NCBI GenBank assembly: GCA_046160545.1
Contig: JBJXGS010000247.1
Coordinates: 1 to 64,000, forward strand
Direction of reading: 5' to 3'
Source of the DNA: JAEUOS01 sp046160545
Lineage (GTDB): Bacteria; Pseudomonadota; Gammaproteobacteria; Burkholderiales; JAEUOS01
Length of the DNA: 64,000 bases
Every line of letters starts with the position of its first letter. Positions within the stretch are counted from its first letter, which is position 1. The notes beneath the pieces are model-generated. The model saw only the letters and a program-made list of their open reading frames with translations. It ran no database searches and was not told where the DNA came from. Of this stretch, positions 1-8,229 are shown piece by piece. The translations under genes were made by a program, and so were the position numbers.

Positions 1-59
1 GCTTGTTGCACCAGCGCGCTTAACTGGGCCTTGGCTTCGGCGATGCTGTACGCACCCAT
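1..59 (-). CDS. Phd/YefM-family antitoxin, N-terminal fragment (runs off the left edge)
   Basis: Only the first 19 codons are inside the window, reading M-G-A-Y-S-I-A-E-A-K-A-Q-L-S-A-L-V-Q-Q. The S-I-x-E-A-K-x-x-L-S-x-L pattern is the N-terminal signature of Phd/YefM ('prevent-host-death') antitoxins, whose N-terminal domain binds DNA and represses the toxin-antitoxin operon. A GGAA ribosome-binding sequence lies about seven bases before the ATG. A strong inverted repeat 10-33 bases upstream fits an autoregulatory operator. By family habit the toxin gene (RelE/ParE or PIN/Doc type) would follow just outside the window. The family call is fairly secure from the motif; the cognate toxin cannot be known. 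Confidence 0.7.
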   Translation of the reverse strand, partial: MGAYSIAEAKAQLSALVQQ

Positions 60-69
60 GCTTGTTCCG

Positions 70-93
70 ATATGACTATCTACATGGTCATAT
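70..93. promoter_or_regulatory. Inverted repeat, likely antitoxin operator
   Basis: ATATGAC (70-76) and GTCATAT (87-93) are perfect inverted arms around a 10-base centre, and 20 of the 24 positions obey the dyad symmetry. The site sits 10-33 bases upstream of the antitoxin start, where Phd/YefM proteins usually bind to repress their own promoter. The role is inferred from position and symmetry. Confidence 0.6.
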
Positions 94-119
94 TGTAACG
101 ACAAAGGAATAATGAATTC

Positions 120-1343
120 TTACGCAACGGCCTTGAGTGCCGGCCTGGCTGCGCACTCGGCCAGGTAGTCCATCGCTGCCTGCGCACCGCCCTTGGCGTG
201 CGGGACTCCGGCCACGGCCAGTCCCATCTCGACACCGGCCAGCGTACCCATCAGGGTCAGGTCGTTGAAATCGCCGAGATGGCCGATGCGAAACACCTTG
301 CCTGCAACCTTGCCCAGCCCCTGGCCGAGCGACATGTCGAAGTTTTCCAGGATGACCTTGCGCAGCGCGTCGGCATTGTGGCCCTGGGTGAGCAGAATCG
401 CGGTCAGGGCGCCGGAGTGTTCTCGTTCGTCCTGGCAGAGGATTTCCAGTGCGCCCGCCTCGCCCCAGCGCCGCACCGCGCGGCGCGTGGCCTCGGCGTG
501 GCGCTGGTGGCGCGCAAAGACCTGCGGCAGGCCCTCGTCCTCGACCAGCATTTCGATGGCCTCGTGCAATCCGTAGAGCAGGTTGGTGGCCGGCGTGTAC
601 GGGAAGTAGCCCGTCTTGTTGGAGGCGATCATCTCCTCCCAGCCCCAGAAGGACTTGAGCGACCGGGAGTCCTTGGCCGCCGCGAGTGCCTTGGCCGAGA
701 TCGCGTTGAAGGACAGTCCGGGCGGCAGCATCAGGCCCTTCTGCGAACCACCGACGGTCACGTCCACGCCCCACTCGTCGTGGCGATAGTCGATCGAGCC
801 CAAGGAAGAGATCGTGTCGACAAGCAGCAGCGCCGGGTGGCCGGCTCGGTCGATCGCGCGACGCACCTCGGCCACGCGCGCGGTGCAGCCGGTCGAGGTC
901 TCGTTGTGGACCACACATACGGCCTTGATGCCATGCCCCCGGTCTTCCTTGAGGCGCGCCTCGATCTCTTCAGGCACCGCTGCGCGGCGCCAGTCACCCT
1001 CGATGAATTCGGGCTTGAAACCCAGCTTCACGGCCATCGACTTCCACAGGGTCGCGAACTGTCCGCTTTCGTACATGAGTACCGTATCGCCCGGTGAGAG
1101 CACATTTACCAGCGCGGCCTCCCAGGCCCCGGTCCCGGAGGCCGGGTAGATGACCACGTGCGATTCGGTCTGGAAGATCCTTTTCATTCCCTCCAGACAG
1201 GCGCGGCCGAGCACGCCGAATTCGGGGCCACGATGGTCGATGGTCGGACGGTCGATCGCACGCAGAATGCGGTCCGGCACGTTGGTAGGGCCGGGTATCT
1301 GCAGGAAGTGCCGGCCGGATTTGGCGTTGCTGTAGCGGAACAT
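120..1343 (-). CDS. Serine/alanine--glyoxylate aminotransferase family PLP enzyme
   Basis: A 407-residue class V (fold type I) aminotransferase. It should transfer an amino group from serine or alanine to glyoxylate in the cytoplasm. Visible motifs are the N-terminal F-L-Q-I-P-G-P-T-N-V-P substrate-loop signature, S-G-T-G-A-W-E (phosphate-cup region, about residue 69), and G-G-S-Q-K-G with the Schiff-base lysine at K202. An upstream in-frame start exists, but the ATG at 1343 is preferred: it has a GAGG ribosome-binding site and the family's usual N-terminus (M-F-R-Y-S-N). The gene is divergent from a GntR regulator and shares its operator region. The amino donor (serine, alanine or another) cannot be decided from sequence. 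Confidence 0.9.
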   Translation of the reverse strand: MFRYSNAKSGRHFLQIPGPTNVPDRILRAIDRPTIDHRGPEFGVLGRACLEGMKRIFQTESHVVIYPASGTGAWEAALVNVLSPGDTVLMYESGQFATLWKSMAVKLGFKPEFIEGDWRRAAVPEEIEARLKEDRGHGIKAVCVVHNETSTGCTARVAEVRRAIDRAGHPALLLVDTISSLGSIDYRHDEWGVDVTVGGSQKGLMLPPGLSFNAISAKALAAAKDSRSLKSFWGWEEMIASNKTGYFPYTPATNLLYGLHEAIEMLVEDEGLPQVFARHQRHAEATRRAVRRWGEAGALEILCQDEREHSGALTAILLTQGHNADALRKVILENFDMSLGQGLGKVAGKVFRIGHLGDFNDLTLMGTLAGVEMGLAVAGVPHAKGGAQAAMDYLAECAARPALKAVA

Positions 1344-1372
1344 GAGTACCTCGACGGAAGGGATGGAACACT

Positions 1373-1457
1373 TTGTATGCAATTTATAGAGGGAACGGCG
1401 CCCTGTCAATATAATTTCCTAGACTGTGTTTGACTAAAGCCATTTTTTTGCATACAA
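1373..1457. promoter_or_regulatory. Paired GntR-type operators between the aminotransferase and its regulator
   Basis: TTGTATGCAA at 1373-1382 and its exact reverse complement TTGCATACAA at 1448-1457 frame the divergent intergenic region. They resemble the T-G-T-A-n-A-C-A half-sites bound by FadR/FCD-type GntR regulators. One site lies just upstream of the aminotransferase start. The other ends 7 bases before the regulator start, over its ribosome-binding region. Joint control of both genes by the GntR protein at 1465 is inferred. Confidence 0.6.
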
Positions 1458-1464
1458 TTTCATC

Positions 1465-2166
1465 ATGCCTGCCCACCCCCTGCAGCGCCCCGACCAGTTC
1501 GTCGCCACGCCGCCCGAAGGTGCTGCCCTGCATGCGGCAGTCGCAACCCGCCTGCGCGACATGATCATCGAAGGACAACTGGCTCCCGGCGCGCGCTTGA
1601 ACGAGCGCGTGCTGGCCGAAGCGCTCGAGGTCTCGCGCACACCGCTGCGCGAAGCCTTCAAGATGCTGGCCGGTGAAGGCCTCATCGAATTGCAGCCCAA
1701 CCGCGGCGCAGTCGTCGCGCGCATGGGGACGGCCGAGATCGCTGCCGCCTTCGATGTCATCGGCGCCCTGGAAGGCCTGGCCGGCGAACTGGCCTGCCGG
1801 CACATCACCGAGGACGAACTCGCCGAAATCCGCGCCCTGCAGTTCGACATGCTGGCAAGCCACGCGCGGCGCGACCTGCCGGGATACTTTCGGGCCAACA
1901 TGCGCATCCACGCTCTGATCAACGCCGCGGCGCGCAACCCGGTACTGACAGAGACCTTCGGCCGCCTCAACTCGCGCATCCACGCCAAGCGCTATCGGTC
2001 CAACCTGACCAACGAGCGCTGGGAAGGTGCGGTGGCCGAACACGCCGACATGCTCAAGCTGCTGGAAGCCCGCGATGGTGCGAAACTGCGCGCGCTGCTC
2101 GAGGCACATCTGCGCCGCAAGCGCGACACCATACTCGCCGAACTCGCCGCCCAAGCCGCTGCCTGA
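1465..2166 (+). CDS. GntR family transcriptional regulator, FCD (FadR) subfamily
   Basis: A 233-residue regulator with a winged helix-turn-helix (about residues 22-88, containing L-N-E-R-V-L-A-E-A-L and V-S-R-T-P-L-R-E-A), followed by an all-helical FCD ligand domain (about 95-220; H137 and the E-H-A-D-M-L-K-L-L helix fit the usual metal/ligand site). It is divergent from the aminotransferase and probably controls it. The ATG at 1465 has no clear Shine-Dalgarno sequence; instead an operator copy lies 7 bases upstream, so leaderless initiation or repressor occlusion of the start is possible. A DsbA-like gene follows after 11 bases. The effector is unknown; glyoxylate or a related acid is a guess from context only. 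Confidence 0.88.
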   Translation: MPAHPLQRPDQFVATPPEGAALHAAVATRLRDMIIEGQLAPGARLNERVLAEALEVSRTPLREAFKMLAGEGLIELQPNRGAVVARMGTAEIAAAFDVIGALEGLAGELACRHITEDELAEIRALQFDMLASHARRDLPGYFRANMRIHALINAAARNPVLTETFGRLNSRIHAKRYRSNLTNERWEGAVAEHADMLKLLEARDGAKLRALLEAHLRRKRDTILAELAAQAAA

Positions 2167-2177
2167 AAGGACGACCC

Positions 2178-2834
2178 GTGACCCAAGCCCTCGCCATCGA
2201 TATTGTTTCCGACGTCGTCTGCCCCTGGTGTTACATCGGCAAACGCCGCCTGGAGCAGGCGCTGACTCAATACGCCACCGCCAACCCCGACGCGCCGCCG
2301 CCGGAGGTGCGCTGGCGCCCCTTTCAGTTGAATCCCGACATGCCGCTTGAAGGAATCCCGCGCGCCGAGTACATCCGCCGCAAGTTCGGCCCCAACGGCG
2401 GCGCCACCTACAAACGCATCACCGACGTCGGCGCCGACGAAGGTCTGGAAATGGATTTCGACGGCATCCGGCAACAGCCCAACTCGCTGCCGGCGCACAC
2501 CTTGATCGACCTGGCAGCCCCCGGCGAGGAGCAGGACCGTGTCGTCGAGGCGCTTTTCAATGCCTACTTTGTCGACAACATCGATTTCACCAATACCGAA
2601 AACCTCATCAAAGTCGCGGTCGACGCCGGCCTTGACCGATCGGCGGTTGCGGCCCGACTTGCGGATGCCGGCGCGCTCGAGGAAGTGCGCGCCGCCGACG
2701 AGGAAGCGCGCGGCATGGGCGTCAACGGCGTGCCGTTCTTCATCTTCAACCGGCGCGTCGCGCTCTCCGGCGCACACGAACCTGCCACCATGCTCGAGGC
2801 GATTCGCCAGGCCGAGGCGGCCGAGGTGCAATGA
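2178..2834 (+). CDS. DsbA/FrnE-like thioredoxin-fold oxidoreductase
   Basis: A 218-residue protein of the DsbA family FrnE/2-hydroxychromene-2-carboxylate isomerase branch. The redox motif C-P-W-C is at residues 15-18 directly after the first beta strand (I-D-I-V-S-D-V-V). The cis-proline loop G-V-P-F-F-I-F-N lies near residue 185. There is no signal peptide, so it should act in the cytoplasm, unlike periplasmic DsbA. Translation starts at GTG 2178 with AAAGG upstream. Its stop overlaps the ATG of the next gene (ATGA), implying co-translation with the FAD/Fe-S dehydrogenase. The substrate is unknown. Confidence 0.85.
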   Translation: MTQALAIDIVSDVVCPWCYIGKRRLEQALTQYATANPDAPPPEVRWRPFQLNPDMPLEGIPRAEYIRRKFGPNGGATYKRITDVGADEGLEMDFDGIRQQPNSLPAHTLIDLAAPGEEQDRVVEALFNAYFVDNIDFTNTENLIKVAVDAGLDRSAVAARLADAGALEEVRAADEEARGMGVNGVPFFIFNRRVALSGAHEPATMLEAIRQAEAAEVQ

Positions 2835-5800
2835 ACGCTACGCTGCCATCAGCGGCGCACAAGCCGGCAGGATCGGACGCGCTTCTGAAGCGCAGCAAGC
2901 TGGCGGGCCTGTTGCGCCGCCACACCCAGTGCGAGGTGCTCTTCGACGCCGCCTCGCGCGCCCGCTACTCGACCGACGCATCGATTTACCAGATCGAGCC
3001 GGTCGGCGTCGCGGTGCCGACCTCGGACGCGGATCTGGTGATGGCACTTGCCATTGCGCGTGACCTTGATGTGCCGGTCCTGCCGCGCGGCGGCGGCACC
3101 TCGCAGTGCGGCCAGACCGTCGGTGAGTGCCTGGTACTGGATACCTCCAAGCACCTGAACAAGGTCGTCAGCTGCGAGCCCGACGCGCGGCGCGTCACGG
3201 TCGAGCCCGGCATGGTGCTGGACCACCTGAACGCCTATCTCAAGCCGCATGGTCTGTGGTTTCCGGTCGATGTTTCGACCAGCGCGCAGGCCACGCTGGG
3301 CGGCATGGCGGGCAACAATTCCTGCGGGTCGCGCTCGATCGCCTACGGCAACATGGTGCACAACGTCGCGGCCATCGACGCCATCCTGGCCGACGGCAGC
3401 GAAGAGCACTTCGGGCACTTTGGCACTGATGCCACACGCAAGGTCTCGCCGCGCCTCGGGCGCATGGTGTCCGACCTGTTCTCGCTGGGTGCGCGCGAAA
3501 GCGACGAGATCGAGCGGGTCTGGCCGCGTGTGCTACGCCGGGTCGGAGGCTACAACCTGGACGTCTTTCATCCAGTCTCGGAACGACCGTACACCCCTGA
3601 CGGCAGCGTCAACCTGGCCCATTTGCTGGTGGGCTCCGAGGGCACCCTGGCGGTGACGCGCAGGATCACGCTGGACCTGGCGCCGCTGCCGCGCGCCAAG
3701 GCGCTGGGCGTGGTCAATTTCCCGACCTTCTACAAGGCCATGGAAACAGCCCAGCACATCGTCAAGCTGGGGCCGGTGGCAGTGGAGCTGGTCGACCGAA
3801 CCATGATCGACCTGGCGCGTGCCAACCCGGCGTTTCGGCCCGTGATCGACCGCGCGCTGATCGGCGCGCCGGCCGCGATCCTCTTAGTCGAGTTCGCCGG
3901 CGCCGAGCGCGGCGCGCAGCTTGCGAACCTCAAGCGGCTGGTCGAGCTGATGGCCGACCTGGGGCTGCCTGGAAGCGTCGTCGAGATGCCCGACGCAGGC
4001 GCACAAAAAGCTTTGTGGGAGGTTCGCAAGGCGGGCCTCAACATCATGATGAGCATGAAGGGCGACGGCAAGCCGGTGTCCTTCATCGAGGACTGCGCGG
4101 TCCCGCTTGAACACCTGGCCGACTACACCGCACGCCTGACCGAGGTGTTTCATCGGCACGGCACCGAGGGCACCTGGTACGCCCATGCGTCAGTGGGCAC
4201 GCTGCACGTGCGCCCCATCCTCGACATGCGCCGCTCCGGCAACGAAGGTGGCGCGCACAAGATGCGCGCCATCGCCCTAGAAGCCGCAGCGATGGTGCGC
4301 GAGTACAAGGGGGCGTATTCGGGCGAACATGGCGACGGGCTGTGCCGCGGTGAATGGATCGAGTGGCAGTTCGGACCGCGACTCAATGGCGCTTTTCGCG
4401 AAATCAAGGCGCTCTTCGACCCGCACAATCGAATGAACCCGGGCAAGATCATCGATCCGCCGAAGATGGACGACGCAGACCTGTTCCGCTTCAAGCCCGG
4501 CCACACGGTGACGCCGCTTGCGACCGCGCTGGACTGGAGCGACTTTGACGTCCGGCGCGATCCGCAGACCGGCGTCGAGACCGCGCCGGGCAGCGGCGGC
4601 GATCCGGCGCAGGGGCTGGCCAAGGCCGTCGACATGTGCAACAACAACGGCCACTGCCGCAAGTTCGACGCCGGCACCATGTGCCCCAGTTACCGCGCCA
4701 CCCGCGACGAGCAGCACCTGACGCGCGGTCGCGCCAACACGCTGCGCGTAGCACTCTCGGGCCAGTTGGGCGATGCAGGCATCGCCTCGCAGGAAGTCCA
4801 CGACGCGCTCGCGCTATGCGTGTCGTGCAAGGGCTGCCGGCGCGAATGCCCGACCGGGGTCGACATGGCGAAGATGAAGATCGAGCATCTGCATCACTAC
4901 AAGAACCAGCACGGCCGGACTCTCAAGGACCGCCTCATCGCCCACCTGCCGCGCTACGCGCCACGCGCCTCATCGTTCGCCTGGATGATGAATCTGCGCG
5001 ATACCCTGCCCGGCCTGGCCCTGCTCTCGGAAAAATTGACCGGCTTCTCCGCGCGCCGCAGCCTACCGCGGTGGAACGCGAAGCCTTTCAAGAAAATGGG
5101 GTCAGACCCCATTTCCGGGGACGTCATCCTTTGGGTGGATACCTTCAACAACTACTTCGAGCCCGAGAACCTCAGTGCAGCGCAACGGGTACTTGAAGCC
5201 GCCGGCTACAAGGTGACACTGAGCGTCCCGAAGGATGAGCGCCCGCTGTGCTGTGGTCGCACCTATCTCGCCACCGGCCAGGTCGACGAAGCCCGCGCCG
5301 AAGCCAAGCGGACTCTCGAACATCTTGTGCCACTCATCGACAAGGGGGCGGTGGTCGTGGGCCTCGAGCCGTCGTGCCTGTTGACCCTGCGCGATGAATT
5401 CCTTGCCATGAACCTGGGCGAGTCAGCGGGCCGGCTCGCACTCGAGTCCTTCACTTTCGAAGAGTTCATCGCCCGCGAAGCAGACGCCGGCCGCTTCAAG
5501 GCAAAGTTCAAGGCCTTGCCGCAGAAGAAGGCGCTGCTGCATGGCCATTGCCACCAGAAGGCCTTCGATGTGGTCACACCGATCCACAGGGTCCTGGGGC
5601 TCATCCCTGACCTCGCGGTCGAGGCCATTGAATCCTCCTGCTGCGGCATGGCCGGGGCCTTCGGCTACGAGCGTGAACACTTCGATGTCTCGATGAAGAT
5701 GGCGGAGTTGTCGCTCTTGCCGGCGGTACGCAAGGCGGGCGCCGAAGCGCTCATCGTCGCCGATGGCAGCAGTTGCCGGCACCAGATCCAGGATGGCGCC

Positions 5801-5854
5801 GCGCGCGAGGCGCTACACGTGGCACGAGTCCTGGCTGCGGCGCTGGCGCGCTGA
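2831..5854 (+). CDS. FAD-linked oxidase / 4Fe-4S ferredoxin / CCG-domain dehydrogenase (YdiJ or GlcD-GlpC type)
   Basis: A 1007-residue fusion. An N-terminal PCMH-type FAD domain (P-R-G-G-G-T-S-Q-C-G-Q near 85-95, followed by G-G-M-A-G-N-N-S-C-G) leads into a C-terminal FAD-oxidase domain, then two Fe-S cysteine motifs (from C603, and C-V-S-C-K-G-C-R-R-E-C-P near 665). Two CCG-type domains follow (C-C-G-R-T-Y, H-C-H-Q-K, S-C-C-G-M-A-G-A-F-G). The architecture and length match E. coli YdiJ, a D-2-hydroxyglutarate dehydrogenase (1018 residues), and related D-lactate or glycolate oxidases. It probably oxidises a D-2-hydroxy acid and passes electrons to the quinone pool. Residues 755-762 are encoded by a perfect palindrome inserted in the linker before the CCG domains. 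The exact substrate is uncertain. Confidence 0.87.
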   Translation: MNATLPSAAHKPAGSDALLKRSKLAGLLRRHTQCEVLFDAASRARYSTDASIYQIEPVGVAVPTSDADLVMALAIARDLDVPVLPRGGGTSQCGQTVGECLVLDTSKHLNKVVSCEPDARRVTVEPGMVLDHLNAYLKPHGLWFPVDVSTSAQATLGGMAGNNSCGSRSIAYGNMVHNVAAIDAILADGSEEHFGHFGTDATRKVSPRLGRMVSDLFSLGARESDEIERVWPRVLRRVGGYNLDVFHPVSERPYTPDGSVNLAHLLVGSEGTLAVTRRITLDLAPLPRAKALGVVNFPTFYKAMETAQHIVKLGPVAVELVDRTMIDLARANPAFRPVIDRALIGAPAAILLVEFAGAERGAQLANLKRLVELMADLGLPGSVVEMPDAGAQKALWEVRKAGLNIMMSMKGDGKPVSFIEDCAVPLEHLADYTARLTEVFHRHGTEGTWYAHASVGTLHVRPILDMRRSGNEGGAHKMRAIALEAAAMVREYKGAYSGEHGDGLCRGEWIEWQFGPRLNGAFREIKALFDPHNRMNPGKIIDPPKMDDADLFRFKPGHTVTPLATALDWSDFDVRRDPQTGVETAPGSGGDPAQGLAKAVDMCNNNGHCRKFDAGTMCPSYRATRDEQHLTRGRANTLRVALSGQLGDAGIASQEVHDALALCVSCKGCRRECPTGVDMAKMKIEHLHHYKNQHGRTLKDRLIAHLPRYAPRASSFAWMMNLRDTLPGLALLSEKLTGFSARRSLPRWNAKPFKKMGSDPISGDVILWVDTFNNYFEPENLSAAQRVLEAAGYKVTLSVPKDERPLCCGRTYLATGQVDEARAEAKRTLEHLVPLIDKGAVVVGLEPSCLLTLRDEFLAMNLGESAGRLALESFTFEEFIAREADAGRFKAKFKALPQKKALLHGHCHQKAFDVVTPIHRVLGLIPDLAVEAIESSCCGMAGAFGYEREHFDVSMKMAELSLLPAVRKAGAEALIVADGSSCRHQIQDGAAREALHVARVLAAALAR
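5094..5114. repeat. Perfect 21-bp palindrome inside a coding region
   Basis: AAATGGGGTC, a central A, then its exact reverse complement. In the coding frame it gives K-M-G-S-D-P-I-S; the opposite strand reads E-M-G-S-D-P-I-F. It behaves like a dispersed palindromic element captured in frame between the Fe-S and CCG domains of the host protein. It occurs once in this window. Confidence 0.75.
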
Positions 5855-5905
5855 CAACCAGACCTGGCATATGTCAAGTCGAGCGCTAATCCGCAGATAT
5901 CTGCC

Positions 5906-7102
5906 CTAGGTGCGCAGGATCGGGCGCCAGTGGCGCTGCGCGAGCAATAGCACCAGCAGACCTTGCGCTGCCAGCATCAGGGTGGCCACACGTGGAGTGA
6001 AGGTGTCAGCCAACCAGCCAAGGTAGATGAATCCAAGCGGCCCGGTGCCGATGCACATCGACAAGAGGCCCAGCATGCGCCCGCGCAGGGGGACCGGGGC
6101 GTGGCGATACACAAGCGTGGTCTGCATGACGCTGAATCCGACACCGACCAGGCCGATCAGGACCAGGAGCGCTGCCGCCAGCCACACCGTGTTCACCAGC
6201 GAATATGCCAGCACCAGCATCATGTAGCAGGCCACGCCACCTGCGTAGAGACGGCCCTGCCAGGCCGGCCGCGCCAGGACGGCAATGAGCAACGCGCCGA
6301 AGAACCCACCCACGCCATCGCAACTGGCGAAGAGGCCTGCGCCCTGCGGTCCCAGGCCGAAGTGGTCAGTGGCAATCACCGGCACCAGACTCAGGATGGG
6401 CCAGGCGAAGATGTTGAAAATCACCGTGATCACGAATACGCCGATCAGCCTATCGTCAGCGCGCAGGCAAACAAAGCCTTCACGCATGCTGGCGGCGAAT
6501 GTAGGTTGTGGAGTGCGCTCGGGGCGATGGCGAACGCGCAGGGCAAGCGCCGCCGCCAGGCTGGAGGCATAAAGCGCCAGGCAGATCCAGAACACGCCGG
6601 CAAGCCCCAGGCTGGCAAGGAGTACCCCGGAGAACGCAGGGCCGACCACGCGGGTGATGTTGCTGGTGGCGATGTCGATCGACATCGCCGCTGCCATGCG
6701 GTCGGGGCCGACCGCGTCCCCCATCATGATGCGCCGCACCGGATTGTCGGCAGACCAGCAAATGCCGTTGATAAAGCAGGCCAGCGCCAGTTGCCAGACC
6801 GCAATCCTGCCAATGCTGGCAAGCACGCCGAGGATCAGCACGGTCGCCATCGATACGACGACGATGCCGATCAGCGCGCTGCGCCGCTCGATGCGGTCGG
6901 CAGCCACACCCAGGAACGCGCCGAACATGCCCATGGGCAGAAGGCGCAGCATGGTGAGTGCGGTGACTACAAAGGCCGAACCGGTGGCCTTGTAGGCGAA
7001 CAGCGCGAAGGCCAGGGTCTCGAGCCAGCGCACCACATTGGCAATGAAACCCACGTACCAGAGGTGCCTGAAGTCCGCGACCGCTAGCAGGTTCCTGTTC
7101 AT
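5906..7102 (-). CDS. MFS transporter (MFS_3 / enterobactin-exporter-like)
   Basis: A 398-residue integral membrane protein with about 12 hydrophobic segments in two halves. The loop 2-3 motif G-V-A-A-D-R-I-E-R-R (about residue 66-75) is the MFS motif A variant found in EntS/MFS_3 transporters. S-A-D-N-P-V-R-R is also typical of that group. The substrate cannot be inferred; neighbours give no guide (convergent with the dehydrogenase upstream, followed by unrelated genes). The start at 7102 leads directly into M-N-R-N-L-L-A-V-A-D-F-R-H-L-W, the usual cytoplasmic N-terminus of the family, although its ribosome-binding site is weak. Confidence 0.85.
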   Translation of the reverse strand: MNRNLLAVADFRHLWYVGFIANVVRWLETLAFALFAYKATGSAFVVTALTMLRLLPMGMFGAFLGVAADRIERRSALIGIVVVSMATVLILGVLASIGRIAVWQLALACFINGICWSADNPVRRIMMGDAVGPDRMAAAMSIDIATSNITRVVGPAFSGVLLASLGLAGVFWICLALYASSLAAALALRVRHRPERTPQPTFAASMREGFVCLRADDRLIGVFVITVIFNIFAWPILSLVPVIATDHFGLGPQGAGLFASCDGVGGFFGALLIAVLARPAWQGRLYAGGVACYMMLVLAYSLVNTVWLAAALLVLIGLVGVGFSVMQTTLVYRHAPVPLRGRMLGLLSMCIGTGPLGFIYLGWLADTFTPRVATLMLAAQGLLVLLLAQRHWRPILRT

Positions 7103-7157
7103 CGAATGCGGCAGCGGCGCTGGGGCGCCGCGCTGCCGGGAGTCGCGGGACGCGACT

Positions 7158-7487
7158 TCACTTCATCTTGGAGTACGCCGTAGGCGACAGGATCGACGCT
7201 TCGATACGCTCGACGATCTGACCGTCCTTCTCGGTCTCGGCACGCGCCTTCTGCCAGGCGGGATCGGACGAGAAGCGGTGCCACTTTTCCTCACGTTCGG
7301 CCAGGCTTTTCCATTCGAGGATGTAGGTGAGCTTGTTGTTGCAGTTGTCACCGAAAACATCGGTGAAGAAGCCGACTTGGCGAATGCCCAGCTTTTTCCA
7401 CATCTTCAAGGTGATGTTGGCAAAGCGTGCGTTGAGCGCAGGCAGGCGGCCGGGAACGCAGTGGTAGACGCGCATTTCATAGAGCAT
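7158..7487 (-). CDS. NIPSNAP family protein
   Basis: A 109-residue single-domain ferredoxin-like alpha/beta-barrel protein. M-L-Y-E-M-R-V-Y near the start, then F-T-D-V-F-G-D-N-C-N and Y-I-L-E-W-K-S-L-A-E-R, are typical of NIPSNAP proteins, often small dimeric proteins near catabolic genes. The in-frame extension to 7541 was rejected because GAGAGGAAAG is placed correctly for the ATG at 7487 and the family begins with this strand. The biochemical role is unknown. It stands alone between the MFS and DUF4189 genes on the same strand. Confidence 0.82.
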   Translation of the reverse strand: MLYEMRVYHCVPGRLPALNARFANITLKMWKKLGIRQVGFFTDVFGDNCNNKLTYILEWKSLAEREEKWHRFSSDPAWQKARAETEKDGQIVERIEASILSPTAYSKMK

Positions 7488-7619
7488 GGGACTTGGCTTT
7501 CCTCTCTTGGGGCCGAACCTGCGGGATGCAGGTGGCAGCAAGCGAGTCTAGCCCAGACAACGCAGCAGCAAGGCTGCGCGCGCAAACCTGCGCTGAAGCA
7601 AAGATCGCTGTGCTTTAGG

Positions 7620-7976
7620 CTACTGGCACTTGGCGACAACGACCTCGCACTGATTGCTGCCGCACATCTTCAATGCCTTGGCGGTGGCGTCGGCCTTGTT
7701 TGCACCATAGCCGTAACCATAGTGGGTGCGCGAGTTGGCATAGGCGCCACAGGTCTCGAACCAGACCACCGGCTTGCAGTCGCGCCCGCGCTCGCTGCAA
7801 TAGGCGGTGGCGATGCGCTCGGCAGCCTGGCGTGAACTGGCGCCAGTGGAAAAGCCGTAAGCCGGATTGATGCCCTTGGATGCATGGTCGACGGCGATGG
7901 CGCCATAGGCATGCGCATTGCCTGCGAGCATTGAAGCGGCCGCGATGGCGGCAGCGGCGGCCAACAGTTTTTTCAT
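7620..7976 (-). CDS. Exported DUF4189 domain protein
   Basis: A 118-residue precursor with a clear Sec signal peptide (M-K-K-L-L, hydrophobic A/I/L core, A-H-A cleavage near residue 23). The mature part shows the DUF4189 layout: Y-G-A-I-A-V-D near the N-terminus, repeated A-x-x-A helices, and four cysteines (C-S-E-R-G, C-K-P-V-V, E-T-C-G, M-C-G) that probably form disulfides in the periplasm. GGAGA lies before the ATG at 7976; a longer frame to 8084 would bury the signal peptide. The function of the family is not established. Confidence 0.82.
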   Translation of the reverse strand: MKKLLAAAAAIAAASMLAGNAHAYGAIAVDHASKGINPAYGFSTGASSRQAAERIATAYCSERGRDCKPVVWFETCGAYANSRTHYGYGYGANKADATAKALKMCGSNQCEVVVAKCQ

Positions 7977-8155
7977 CTTGCTCTCCGTTTCGCGTCGCGC
8001 GCGGAACCGCGCCCGGCTATGTACGTCTTTTCGGCAACTGCAACGCATTCTTGAACCTCGAAGGCGCTGGCAATCCTGATCCACGGACAGGGCTTTCAGG
8101 ATAGCGTCTGTTGCGCCGAGTGCATGATCGGCCGCCGTGGGAGGCGATAAACATC

Positions 8156-8193
8156 ATCTCGGAATTGACAATTCGAGATAACGCAGCCATACT
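8156..8193 (+). promoter_or_regulatory. Likely sigma-70 promoter overlapping an inverted repeat, for the barrel gene
   Basis: TTGACA (8165-8170), a 17-base spacer and CATACT (8188-8193) form a good promoter about 36 bases upstream of the TTG start at 8230. The -35 element sits in an imperfect dyad (ATCTCGGAATT / AATTCGAGAT, 8156-8179), which could bind a repressor. Confidence 0.5.
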
Positions 8194-8229
8194 TCAATAT
8201 CAATTAAAACAATAAGTTAAGGGGGATGT

